From assembly GCF_007858185.1 (NCBI RefSeq), contig NZ_VFES01000024.1:26694-90693 (forward strand): a DNA stretch of 64,000 bases, read 5' to 3'. A model generated the notes under the pieces. That model searched no databases and was not told where the DNA came from. It saw only the letters and a list, made by a program, of their open reading frames with translations. Of the stretch, positions 43,277 through 51,625 are shown piece by piece (position 1 is the stretch's first letter; each line of letters starts with the position of its first letter). The position numbers were made by a program, and so were the translations under genes. This DNA comes from Pseudomonas grimontii. GTDB taxonomy: Bacteria > Pseudomonadota > Gammaproteobacteria > Pseudomonadales > Pseudomonadaceae.

Positions 43277-43316
43277 TCCAATGTGGGAGGAGGCTTGCCC
43301 CCTTCCCACATTGGAT
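43277..43316. repeat. REP palindrome between the two-component operon and the RND operon
   Basis: ATCCAATGTGGGAGGAGG pairs with CCCCTTCCCACATTGGAT with one mismatch around a CTTG loop. It is of the TGTGGGAGG family seen elsewhere in the window. The divergent promoters must lie on either side of it. Confidence 0.82.
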
Positions 43317-43464
43317 CTTCAGTGTTTGCAGGATTGTGCAAGGATATACGCCCTCGGCGCCCCGCGCGCCGCACCTTACATTTCTTCACAGACGACCTAC
43401 ACAGCTTCACAGCACCACGGCGCAGGTGCCCTTAGGATGCGCCAGTCAATATTGGGATAAGAGC

Positions 43465-44622
43465 ATGTCGAAGAATCTGTTTGCGCCATTTTGCCTGTTG
43501 GCCCTGACGCTGGCCCTGAGTGCCTGTGACAACTCCGCCGACGAAGCGCCGCAAATGCCCCTGGCCAAAGTGCGCATCGAAACCCTTGAGGCCAAGCCCA
43601 TCTCCATCACCAGCGAGTTGAGCGGCCGCATCGCCGCGCCGCGCATCGCCGAAGTGCGCGCACGGGTGGCCGGGGTGGTGATGCAACGGGTCTTCAAGGA
43701 AGGCCATGACGTCAAACAGGGCGATGTGTTGTTTCGCATCGACCCGGCACCGTTCAAGGCTGACCTGGACAGCGCCCAGGCCAACCTGAGCAAGGCCGAG
43801 GCCAATGCGTTCCAGGCGCGCCTGCAAGAGCAGCGCTACAGCCAGCTGGTGGAAGGCAACGCCATCAGCGGCCAGGACTACGACAACGCCCGCGCCAACC
43901 TGCGCCAGACCAACGCCGAAGTCGCCGCCAACAAGGCCGCCGTCGAGCGCGCCAGGTTAAACCTGGGCTACGCCACCGTGACCGCGCCGATTTCCGGGCG
44001 CATCGGCCGCGCCCTGGTGACCGAAGGGGCACTGGTGGGCCAGAACGAAGCCACGCCCTTGGCGATCATCCAGCAACTGGACCCGATCCACGCCGACCTC
44101 ACCCAGTCCACCCGCGAGCTCAACGACCTGCGCCGCGCCTTCCGCGCCGGCAGCCTGAAGCAGGTCGGCCAGGACCAGGCCAAGGCCACGTTGATCCAGG
44201 ACGATGGCAGCCTCTACCCGCTGCCGGGCAAGTTGCTGTTCGCCGAGATCAGCGTCGACCCGGGCACCGGGCAGATCATCCTGCGCAGCGAGTTCCCCAA
44301 CCCGGACCTCGACCTGTTGCCCGGCAGCTTCGTGCGGGTACGCCTGGAGCAAGCCGTCGACAAACAAGGCATCAGCGTGCCGCAACGCGCCATCACCCGC
44401 GACAGCGCCGGCATCCCCATGGTGCTGCTGCTCGACGCCGAGCAGACCGTCAGCCAGCAGCCGGTAGAACTGGGCGCGGTAATCAATGACCGCTGGGTGG
44501 TCAGCCACGGCCTCAAGCCCGGCGACCGTATCGTCGTCGAAGGCCTGCAGCACGCGCGCCCCGGTGAAAAAGTCGAGGTTGATGACAGCCCGACGCCCCT
44601 CGCCCCGGCTTCCGGCCAATAA
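43465..44622 (+). CDS. RND efflux periplasmic adaptor (lipoprotein)
   Basis: This 385-residue membrane-fusion protein has a lipoprotein signal with lipobox LALSAC. Lipoyl and alpha-hairpin domains follow (VRARVAGVVMQRVF ... VTAPISGRIG), then the beta-barrel. It resembles AcrA/MexA/AdeA-type adaptors. It is first in a two-gene operon with the RND permease, 12 nt upstream of it. No outer-membrane channel gene follows, so a shared OprM/TolC-type channel is presumably recruited. Confidence 0.92.
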   Translation: MSKNLFAPFCLLALTLALSACDNSADEAPQMPLAKVRIETLEAKPISITSELSGRIAAPRIAEVRARVAGVVMQRVFKEGHDVKQGDVLFRIDPAPFKADLDSAQANLSKAEANAFQARLQEQRYSQLVEGNAISGQDYDNARANLRQTNAEVAANKAAVERARLNLGYATVTAPISGRIGRALVTEGALVGQNEATPLAIIQQLDPIHADLTQSTRELNDLRRAFRAGSLKQVGQDQAKATLIQDDGSLYPLPGKLLFAEISVDPGTGQIILRSEFPNPDLDLLPGSFVRVRLEQAVDKQGISVPQRAITRDSAGIPMVLLLDAEQTVSQQPVELGAVINDRWVVSHGLKPGDRIVVEGLQHARPGEKVEVDDSPTPLAPASGQ

Positions 44623-44634
44623 GGATCATTGACA

Positions 44635-47600
44635 ATGCCGCAGTTCTTTATTGATCGCCCGATCTTCGCCTGGGTGGTCGCCCTGTTTATCCTGCTGGCC
44701 GGTTTGCTGGCCATCCCGCAGTTGCCGGTGGCGCAGTACCCTAACGTTGCGCCGCCGAAGGTGGAAATCTACGCGGTGTACCCGGGCGCCTCGGCCCAGA
44801 CCCTGGATGAAAGTGTGGTCAGCCTGATCGAGCAGGAGCTCAACGGCGCCGATCACCTGCTGTATTTCGAATCCCAGAGCAGCCTCGGCTCGGCGACGAT
44901 TACCGCCACGTTCCAGCCCGGCACCCACCCGGAAATGGCCCAGGTCGATGTGCAAAACCGCCTCAAGGCGGTGGAGCCACGCCTGCCCCAAGCGGTGACC
45001 CAGCAAGGTTTGCAGGTGGAGAAAGTCTCCGCCGGCTTCCTGCTGCTGGTCACCCTCACCTCCAGTGACGGCAAGCTCGACGACGTGGCGCTCAGCGATT
45101 ACCTGGCGCGCAACGTGATGAACGAACTCAAGCGCCTGGACGGGGTGGGCAAGGCGCAGTTGTATGGCGCCGAACGCGCCATGCGCATCTGGATCGACCC
45201 GCAGAAGCTGATCGGCTTCAACCTCACGCCGGCCGATGTGAATGCCGCGATCAGCGCGCAGAACGCCCAGGTCTCGGCCGGTAGCATCGGCGATTTGCCG
45301 GGCACCAGGACCCAGGAAATCACCGCCGCGATCCTGGTCAAGGGCCAGCTGTCCACGCCGGCGGAATTCGCCGACATTGTGCTCAAGGCCAACCCGGACG
45401 GTTCCACCGTACGCATCGGCGATGTGGCGCGGGTAGAAGTGGGCAGCCAGGAATACCAGTTCTCCACACGCCTGAACGGCAAGCCGTCCACCGCCGTCAG
45501 CGTGCAACTGGCGCCGGGCGCCAATGCGCTGAACACCGCGACCCTGGTGCGGGCGAAGATGGACGAACTGTCGCGCTATTTCCCGGCCAATGTGGAATAC
45601 AAGATCCCGTACGACACCTCGCCGTTCGTCAAGGTCTCGATCACCAAGGTGGTCTATACCCTACTCGAAGCGATGGCGCTGGTGTTTGCGGTGATGTTCC
45701 TGTTCCTGCAGAACGTGCGCTACACGCTGATCCCGACGCTGGTGGTGCCGATTGCGCTGATGGGCACCTTCGCCACCATGCTGTTGCTGGGCTTCTCGAT
45801 CAACGTGCTGACCATGTTCGGCATGGTGCTGGCCATCGGCATCCTGGTGGACGACGCCATCGTGGTAGTGGAGAACGTCGAACGGATCATGGTCACCGAG
45901 GGCCTATCGCCCAAGGACGCGACGAAGAAAGCCATGGGCCAGATCACCGGCGCCATCGTCGGCATTACCCTGGTGCTGGTCGCGGTGTTCCTGCCGATGG
46001 CCTTCATGGCAGGCTCGGTGGGGGTGATCTACCAGCAGTTCTCGCTGTCGATGGCCACCTCGATCCTGTTCTCGGCCTTCCTCGCCCTGACCTTGACGCC
46101 AGCCCTGTGCGCCACCCTGCTCAAACCGATCGCCAAGGGCGAGCACCATGCCAAGGGCGGGTTCTTCGGCTGGTTCAACAAACGCTTCGAGCAACTCAGC
46201 GACCGCTACGAAGGTTGGGTGGCCTATGCGCTCAAGCGTAGCGGGCGATACCTGCTGATCTACCTGGTATTGCTGGTGGGCCTGGGGCTGATGTTCAGTC
46301 GCCTGCCCTCCTCGTTCCTGCCGGTGGAAGACCAGGGCTACACCATCACCGACATCCAACTGCCCCCCGGCGCGAGCAAGAACCGCACGGTGCAGGTGGC
46401 CGAGCAGATCGAAGCGCACAACGCCGGGGAGCCAGGGGTGGGTGACACCACCATGATCATGGGTTTCAGCTTCTCCGGCTCCGGGCAAAACGCCGCGCTG
46501 GCGTTTACTACGCTCAAGGACTGGTCGGAACGCGGCAGCGATGACTCCGCCGCCTCGATTGCCGACCGCGCCAACATGGCCTTCAGCGAGCTCAAGGACG
46601 CGATCGCCTATGCGGTCCTGCCGCCTCCCGTGGATGGCCTGGGCACCTCCAGCGGTTTCGAGTTCCGCCTGCAGGATCGCGGCGGTGTTGGCCATGCGGC
46701 GTTGATGGCGGCACGTACCGAGTTGCTCGACGCCGCCGGAAAAAGCCCGATCCTGACCAACGTGCGCGAAAGTGCCCTGGCCGAGGCGCCGCAAGTGCAG
46801 CTTGAGGTCGACCGCAAGCAGGCCAACGCGCTGGGCGTTTCGTTTGCCGATGTCGGCAACGTGCTGTCTTCGGCCATCGGCTCGGCCTATATCAACGACT
46901 TCCCCAACCAGGGCCGCATGCAGCGCGTGGTGGTGCAGGCCGAAGGTGACCAGCGCAGCCAGGTGGCGGATTTGATGAAGATCCACGTGCGCAACAAGTA
47001 TGGAAAGATGGTACCGCTGTCGGCGTTTGTCGAAGCCAAATGGACCCAGGGCCCGGCGCAACTGACGCGGTATAACGGCTACCCCGCCATCGCCATTTCC
47101 GGCGAGGCGGCACCGGGGCATAGCACCGGCGAGGCGATGGAAGAAATCCAGCGCCTGGTCAGCCAACTGCCGGCGGGCCTGGGCCAGGAGTGGACCGGGT
47201 TGTCGTTGCAGGAACGTTTGTCCGGCTCCCAGGCCCCAATCCTGTTGGGCCTGTCGCTGCTGATCGTGTTCCTGTGCCTGGCGGCGCTGTATGAAAGCTG
47301 GTCGATCCCGACTTCAGTGCTGCTGGTGGTGCCGCTGGGCGTGCTCGGTGCGGTGCTGGCGGTGACCTTGAGGGGCATGCCCAACGATGTGTTCTTCAAG
47401 GTCGGCCTGATCACCATCATCGGCTTGTCGGCGAAGAACGCGATCCTGATCATCGAGTTCGCCAAGGACCTGTACGACCAGGGCGAAGACCTGATCGACG
47501 CCACCCTGAAAGCCGCACGCCTCAGGTTGCGACCGATCATCATGACCTCGCTGGCGTTTATCCTCGGCGTGGTGCCTCTGGCGATTGCCACCGGTGCCAG

Positions 47601-47724
47601 TTCGGCGAGCCAGCAGGCGATTGGTACCGGGGTGATTGGCGGGATGATCACGGCGACGTTGGCGGTGGTGTTTGTGCCGGTGTTCTTTGTGGTGGTCATG
47701 AAACTGGTGCGCAAAAAACGCTAA
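44635..47724 (+). CDS. RND (HAE1-type) multidrug efflux permease
   Basis: This 1,029-residue inner-membrane proton-driven pump of the hydrophobe/amphiphile class starts MPQFFIDRPIFAWVVALF and has the TM4 motif AIGILVDDAIVVVENVER. It resembles MexD/AdeB/AcrB-type homotrimeric pumps and differs from the MuxB/MuxC pair at 12-18 kb. The ATG at 44635 follows AAGGA with 9-nt spacing. The substrate range cannot be read from sequence. Confidence 0.94.
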   Translation: MPQFFIDRPIFAWVVALFILLAGLLAIPQLPVAQYPNVAPPKVEIYAVYPGASAQTLDESVVSLIEQELNGADHLLYFESQSSLGSATITATFQPGTHPEMAQVDVQNRLKAVEPRLPQAVTQQGLQVEKVSAGFLLLVTLTSSDGKLDDVALSDYLARNVMNELKRLDGVGKAQLYGAERAMRIWIDPQKLIGFNLTPADVNAAISAQNAQVSAGSIGDLPGTRTQEITAAILVKGQLSTPAEFADIVLKANPDGSTVRIGDVARVEVGSQEYQFSTRLNGKPSTAVSVQLAPGANALNTATLVRAKMDELSRYFPANVEYKIPYDTSPFVKVSITKVVYTLLEAMALVFAVMFLFLQNVRYTLIPTLVVPIALMGTFATMLLLGFSINVLTMFGMVLAIGILVDDAIVVVENVERIMVTEGLSPKDATKKAMGQITGAIVGITLVLVAVFLPMAFMAGSVGVIYQQFSLSMATSILFSAFLALTLTPALCATLLKPIAKGEHHAKGGFFGWFNKRFEQLSDRYEGWVAYALKRSGRYLLIYLVLLVGLGLMFSRLPSSFLPVEDQGYTITDIQLPPGASKNRTVQVAEQIEAHNAGEPGVGDTTMIMGFSFSGSGQNAALAFTTLKDWSERGSDDSAASIADRANMAFSELKDAIAYAVLPPPVDGLGTSSGFEFRLQDRGGVGHAALMAARTELLDAAGKSPILTNVRESALAEAPQVQLEVDRKQANALGVSFADVGNVLSSAIGSAYINDFPNQGRMQRVVVQAEGDQRSQVADLMKIHVRNKYGKMVPLSAFVEAKWTQGPAQLTRYNGYPAIAISGEAAPGHSTGEAMEEIQRLVSQLPAGLGQEWTGLSLQERLSGSQAPILLGLSLLIVFLCLAALYESWSIPTSVLLVVPLGVLGAVLAVTLRGMPNDVFFKVGLITIIGLSAKNAILIIEFAKDLYDQGEDLIDATLKAARLRLRPIIMTSLAFILGVVPLAIATGASSASQQAIGTGVIGGMITATLAVVFVPVFFVVVMKLVRKKR

Positions 47725-47747
47725 GGCTTTTTGGGGGACACTGTAAC

Positions 47748-47880
47748 TGTGGCGAGCGGGCTTGCCCCGCGTTGGGCTGCGCAGCAGCCCCAATAAGAGC
47801 GCTGCAGTGTGCCAGGCAGGTCCGGGGTTATGTTTTGGGGCTGCTTCGCCGCCCAACGCGGGGCGAGCCCGCTCGCCACA
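47748..47880. repeat. REPIN of the TGTGGCGAGCGGG family
   Basis: A ~44-nt left arm (TGTGGCGAGCGGGCTTGCCC...) and a mostly complementary right arm ending GGGCGAGCCCGCTCGCCACA enclose a ~45-nt centre. This is a different sequence family from the TGTGGGAGG elements, and a second copy lies at 63875-64000. It separates the RND permease from the DUF1345 gene. Confidence 0.88.
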
Positions 47881-47924
47881 AAAAATGCGCTAAGGTGCTC
47901 ACATGTAACCATCTGTGAGCTGCC

Positions 47925-48566
47925 ATGCCCTTCCTCGCCCGCACCCACCCTCGCCTCTCCGCCGCCGCCGTGCTCGGCCTTGCCGTAGGCATCCTGATAC
48001 CGGCCGAAACGCTCGTGAGCAAGATCCTCATCGGCTGGAACGCTGGAGTCTGGACTTACCTGGTGCTGATGCTGTGGCTGACCAGCCGCGCCAGGGCCGA
48101 CGATGTAAAGCGCATCGCCGAAATCGAGGACGAAAACGCCGGGCTGGTGCTGTTCACCGTGTGCATCGCCGCTATCGCGAGCCTGGCCACCATCACCTTC
48201 GAACTGGTGGGCAGTAAAGACCTGGCCACTTCCGAGCGCCTGCTGCACTACGGCGTTACCGGGCTGACGGTGATCGGTTCATGGCTGTTGATCGGGGTTA
48301 TTTTCAGCGTGCATTACGCCCGCCTCTACTACACCTGGGATGGCAAGGAGCCGGCGTTGCGGTTTGCCGAAGGGCTGTTGACGCCTAACTACTGGGACTT
48401 CCTGTATTTCTCCTTCACCATCGGCGTGGCGGTGCAAACCTCTGACGTCGGCGTCGCCACCCGGGGCATGCGCAAGGTGGTGCTGGGTCAGTCGCTGATC
48501 GGTTTTCTGTTCAACACGGCCATCCTGGGGTTCTCGATCAACATCGCCGCCGGGCTGTTCGGCTAG
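47925..48566 (+). CDS. DUF1345 domain membrane protein
   Basis: This 213-residue inner-membrane protein has about five helices and the family motifs PNYWDFLYFSFTIGVAVQTSDV and GFSINIAAGLFG. Function unknown. The family is widespread in Proteobacteria. It is not in an obvious operon; the AraC gene starts 72 nt downstream. Confidence 0.88.
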   Translation: MPFLARTHPRLSAAAVLGLAVGILIPAETLVSKILIGWNAGVWTYLVLMLWLTSRARADDVKRIAEIEDENAGLVLFTVCIAAIASLATITFELVGSKDLATSERLLHYGVTGLTVIGSWLLIGVIFSVHYARLYYTWDGKEPALRFAEGLLTPNYWDFLYFSFTIGVAVQTSDVGVATRGMRKVVLGQSLIGFLFNTAILGFSINIAAGLFG

Positions 48567-48638
48567 GCTGCACAAACCTTCTAGACGCTCAGGTGTCGGT
48601 GGGCGCTAATACCCTTACACATTCCGTCCCGGTGCTTT

Positions 48639-49478
48639 ATGGCTGCGCATAATTGGATCGATTTGTCCCAGGACGCCGACACCGGCATCGAGACCCTGCG
48701 CGCGCATTTCGAGGGCCACGCCTACGACCCGCACTGGCATGACAGCTACCTGATCGGCGTCACCGAACAAGGCGTGCAGCAGTTCAACTGCCGCAGGGCC
48801 CGCCACAACAGCGTGCCCGGCCAGGTGTTCCTGGTGGAACCCGGTGAATTGCATGACGGCGACGCGCCCACGGCGGACGGCTTTACCTACCATATGCTGT
48901 ACCTCGACCCGCAGTGGCTGGCGCGGGAAGTGAGTGCGGTGTTCGAAGAGGCGCCGCTCGACAGCCAGCTGGGTTTCGCCACGACCTTGACCAGCGATCC
49001 ACGCCTGGCCATCGCCACCAGCCAGGCGTTCCAGACCCTGCACAGCGGTGAATTGCGCATCGTGCGCCAACGTGCCATGGATCAATTGCTCGAGCGCCTC
49101 ACCGGTCACCTGGCGTGGCGCACGCGCTACCGTGACGATCCACGCTTGCCACTGGTCGCCCATAAGGCCCGCGAATACCTGCACGCCCACCTGCATCACG
49201 ATGTCGGCATGGACGAACTGGCCCTGGCCTGCGGCGTCGACCGCTTCCGCCTGAACCGTGCCTTCAAGAGTGCCTTTGGCCTGCCACCCCATGCCTATCT
49301 GGTGCAATTGCGCCTGGCCCGCGCCCGCCAATTGTTGGCCGCAGGTGAACAACCCACCGACGTGGCGATGAAATTGGGCTTTGCCGACCAAAGTCACTTG
49401 GGCCGCTGGTTCATGCGCGCCTATGGCCTGACACCGGCGGCGTACCGCAGGCGCTGCTCAAATCTTCCAGACAACTGA
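48639..49478 (+). CDS. AraC-family regulator next to a LysE-type exporter
   Basis: This 279-residue regulator has an N-terminal cupin (HWHDSYLIGVTEQGVQQF) and a C-terminal double HTH (DELALACGVDRFRLNRAFKSAFG and DVAMKLGFADQSHLGRWFMRAYG). The LysE exporter gene follows 54 nt downstream on the same strand. Such pairs are common in pseudomonads, and the regulator probably controls the exporter in response to an amino acid or related effector. Confidence 0.9.
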   Translation: MAAHNWIDLSQDADTGIETLRAHFEGHAYDPHWHDSYLIGVTEQGVQQFNCRRARHNSVPGQVFLVEPGELHDGDAPTADGFTYHMLYLDPQWLAREVSAVFEEAPLDSQLGFATTLTSDPRLAIATSQAFQTLHSGELRIVRQRAMDQLLERLTGHLAWRTRYRDDPRLPLVAHKAREYLHAHLHHDVGMDELALACGVDRFRLNRAFKSAFGLPPHAYLVQLRLARARQLLAAGEQPTDVAMKLGFADQSHLGRWFMRAYGLTPAAYRRRCSNLPDN

Positions 49479-49532
49479 CACCCGCGCTGGTGAAGATTGA
49501 CGCCACTGATCTGTTCATTGGAGTCTTCCTGC

Positions 49533-50132
49533 ATGCCGTCCACCCTCCTGCCGTTTATCGTGTTCGCCTTCGTCGCCTCCATCACCCCGGGCCCGACCAA
49601 TATTCTGGTGCTCAGTAACAGCGCGCGCTATGGGCTCAGGGCAGCCTTGCCGATCATCTTCGGGGCTTGCGCGGGTGCGGCGGGGATTGTGCTGGCCGTG
49701 GGCTCGGGGCTCGGTGAATCCCTGGTGCATCTGCCCAAGGTCCAGAGCGCCATGCAATGGGGCGGCATCGCCTGGCTGAGCTACCTGGCCTGGCAGATCT
49801 TCCACGAGCCGGCGCAGGCCATTGATCCCGACAACCCACGAAAACGCCTCGGCCTGGTCGGCGCCGCCGGCCTGCAACTGGTCAATCCCAAGACCTGGAT
49901 GATGGCCTTGGCGGTAGTCAGTGTGTTTGCCGGCCAGGGTAATGAGCGCCAGGCACATGTGCTGGTGCTGTCGTTGGTGTTTTTTGGGGTTTCGCTGCCG
50001 TGCCTGCTGACATGGGCGCTGCTGGGAGCCGGGTCGAGCAGAGTGTTTCGGTCGGCAAACGCAATGCAACGGTTCAATCGATGCATGGCAGCGCTCTTAC
50101 TGGGCTCTGCGTGGTTAGCTGCATGGCTATAA
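49533..50132 (+). CDS. LysE/RhtB-family amino-acid exporter
   Basis: This 199-residue inner-membrane exporter has about six helices and the family N-terminal motif FVASITPGPTNILVLSNSARYG, plus QLVNPKTWMMALAVV. The ATG at 49533 is chosen for GGAG with 9-nt spacing and the family start; a start at 49497 is in frame but unlikely. It exports an unknown amino acid or derivative. Confidence 0.9.
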   Translation: MPSTLLPFIVFAFVASITPGPTNILVLSNSARYGLRAALPIIFGACAGAAGIVLAVGSGLGESLVHLPKVQSAMQWGGIAWLSYLAWQIFHEPAQAIDPDNPRKRLGLVGAAGLQLVNPKTWMMALAVVSVFAGQGNERQAHVLVLSLVFFGVSLPCLLTWALLGAGSSRVFRSANAMQRFNRCMAALLLGSAWLAAWL

Positions 50133-50244
50133 GCAGCGGCGAATCCGATGAGTGGTAGGTGGTACCTGTTACTTTTGACAGTTGTCACCGGCTGGCTTAT
50201 GGCGCGCAATAGGTGCACCACTCGCCGAACTGCCGGAGATAAAC

Positions 50245-51039
50245 ATGTCTGCACCACGCGCCCTGACGAGTAACATGATACTTAACGGCAGCTTCACCGA
50301 TAACGGAAAGTACTGGGACACAGTGGGAAATGTCGATTACGCCGGGCAATCCTGTCGCGTCATCACAGGGCAAGCTTCTCAGGTAATCAATATCATCCCC
50401 TTGACCTCTTACACGCTTCGCCTATGGACCCAAGTACTGTTCAAAGGCCGTGGCGAGCTTCTCATCCGGCCAAATCCGCCTGCCACAGATGAACGTATTG
50501 TGCTGGACAGCTTCCATGTGTGGACGCAACAGCAGATCGACTACACCCCACCTGTCAACACGCAATTTATTACTGTCGCGGTTATCGGGAATGCGGGGGA
50601 GGTTCACGCCGATGAAATGCACTTATCATCGAATGGAACGGCGCCTGGTCATCCGGAGCTGATCAGAAATGGCGACTTTACTGAGCGCCTCAGCTTTTGG
50701 GATACCTCGGCCTCACCGATTGGGAGCCGTGCTCATTTTGACGGCGAGACCCTGGAAGCGGCCGTGGGCGGGCAGGCTCGGCAAAACGTCAGTGTCACCG
50801 CCAGTCAAACCTACGAATTCTCCGTGCGCTCACGCAGCGACTTCTCAGGTACCGGACGTGTGGTTTTTCAACTGCAGCCGATTGGCGTACTCCCAGAGAT
50901 AACACTCACCACATCCAACTGGACGGTACATTCGCGAGAGTTGATCATGCCGGCCGGAACGACGGGATGCGGCGTCATATTGATTGGTGAAACCGGCGCT
51001 ACTTATTTCGACGATGTTTCACTGAAACTGAAAGTCTGA
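50245..51039 (+). CDS. Unknown protein with two carbohydrate-binding-like modules
   Basis: This 264-residue protein is built of two repeated beta-sandwich modules (about residues 10-130 and 134-264). Each begins with an NG(S/D)FT...WDT pattern and ends with (D/E)(M/V)(H/S)L, like family 4/9/22 carbohydrate-binding modules. There is no signal peptide, anchor or catalytic domain. GGAG precedes the ATG by 6 nt. Codon use and base composition are less GC-rich than the flanking LysE gene. It is followed 92 nt later by another unknown gene on the same strand. Sugar binding is a guess from the fold. Confidence 0.7.
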   Translation: MSAPRALTSNMILNGSFTDNGKYWDTVGNVDYAGQSCRVITGQASQVINIIPLTSYTLRLWTQVLFKGRGELLIRPNPPATDERIVLDSFHVWTQQQIDYTPPVNTQFITVAVIGNAGEVHADEMHLSSNGTAPGHPELIRNGDFTERLSFWDTSASPIGSRAHFDGETLEAAVGGQARQNVSVTASQTYEFSVRSRSDFSGTGRVVFQLQPIGVLPEITLTTSNWTVHSRELIMPAGTTGCGVILIGETGATYFDDVSLKLKV

Positions 51040-51131
51040 TGTAGCACTACCCAACTTTTCTACGTGGTTGTCCAGGCTAAGCAGTGTGCCTTGCGCGTGA
51101 TCTGCAATACCAAACTCAAGGAGACACTTCC

Positions 51132-51554
51132 ATGTCAATCACTTCGCAAAAACCTAAAAATAAATCGACTGTCGCCATTCAATACCTCAAAGGCGAAGTC
51201 CATCACGAAGACTTCACAGCAAAAGTCTTTTCAATCGAACTCATAAACGGAAAGTGGCGGATGTTCGGAAGCAAAATCGATGCTGGGGGAACCACCTACA
51301 AGATTCAGCTCGATATACCCGAGACCTACAAAAAAGGCGTATACAAACTGCAAGACCATCCGGGCATTGCCATCACCTACAGCACCACTCATCTGGAAGA
51401 TCCCCTGCTTAAATATGTGGGTCAGGGCCTGCTCGATCTGATTGAGGTTGACGCAGACAATAGGCATGTCAGTGGCGGTCTCGCTGGCGGGATCACGAAA
51501 GAAGACGGTGACGGACGGGTGTTTACCGTTGATTTTCTGTTCAGCTTCGGTTGA
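51132..51554 (+). CDS. Unknown small beta-rich protein
   Basis: I do not recognise this 140-residue protein. It is rich in Lys, Thr and Tyr, with alternating hydrophobic residues (YKIQLDIPETYKKGVYKLQD), and lacks a signal peptide and membrane segment. AAGGAGA precedes the ATG. It has lower GC than the chromosomal average and ends just before a strong bidirectional terminator. Its position after the lectin-like gene suggests the two work together. Confidence 0.65.
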   Translation: MSITSQKPKNKSTVAIQYLKGEVHHEDFTAKVFSIELINGKWRMFGSKIDAGGTTYKIQLDIPETYKKGVYKLQDHPGIAITYSTTHLEDPLLKYVGQGLLDLIEVDADNRHVSGGLAGGITKEDGDGRVFTVDFLFSFG

Positions 51555-51577
51555 ACCCTATTGCAGGAGCAGCCCCC

Positions 51578-51611
51578 AAGGCAAAAAGGAAGCCGAAGCT
51601 TCCTTTTTGCC
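51578..51611. terminator. Bidirectional terminator
   Basis: A perfect 15-bp stem (AGGCAAAAAGGAAGC with its complement, CGAA loop) lies between the convergent unknown gene and the autotransporter gene. The A/T run inside the stem gives each strand a U-rich distal arm. Confidence 0.82.
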
Positions 51612-51625
51612 TGCGTCACAATGAG

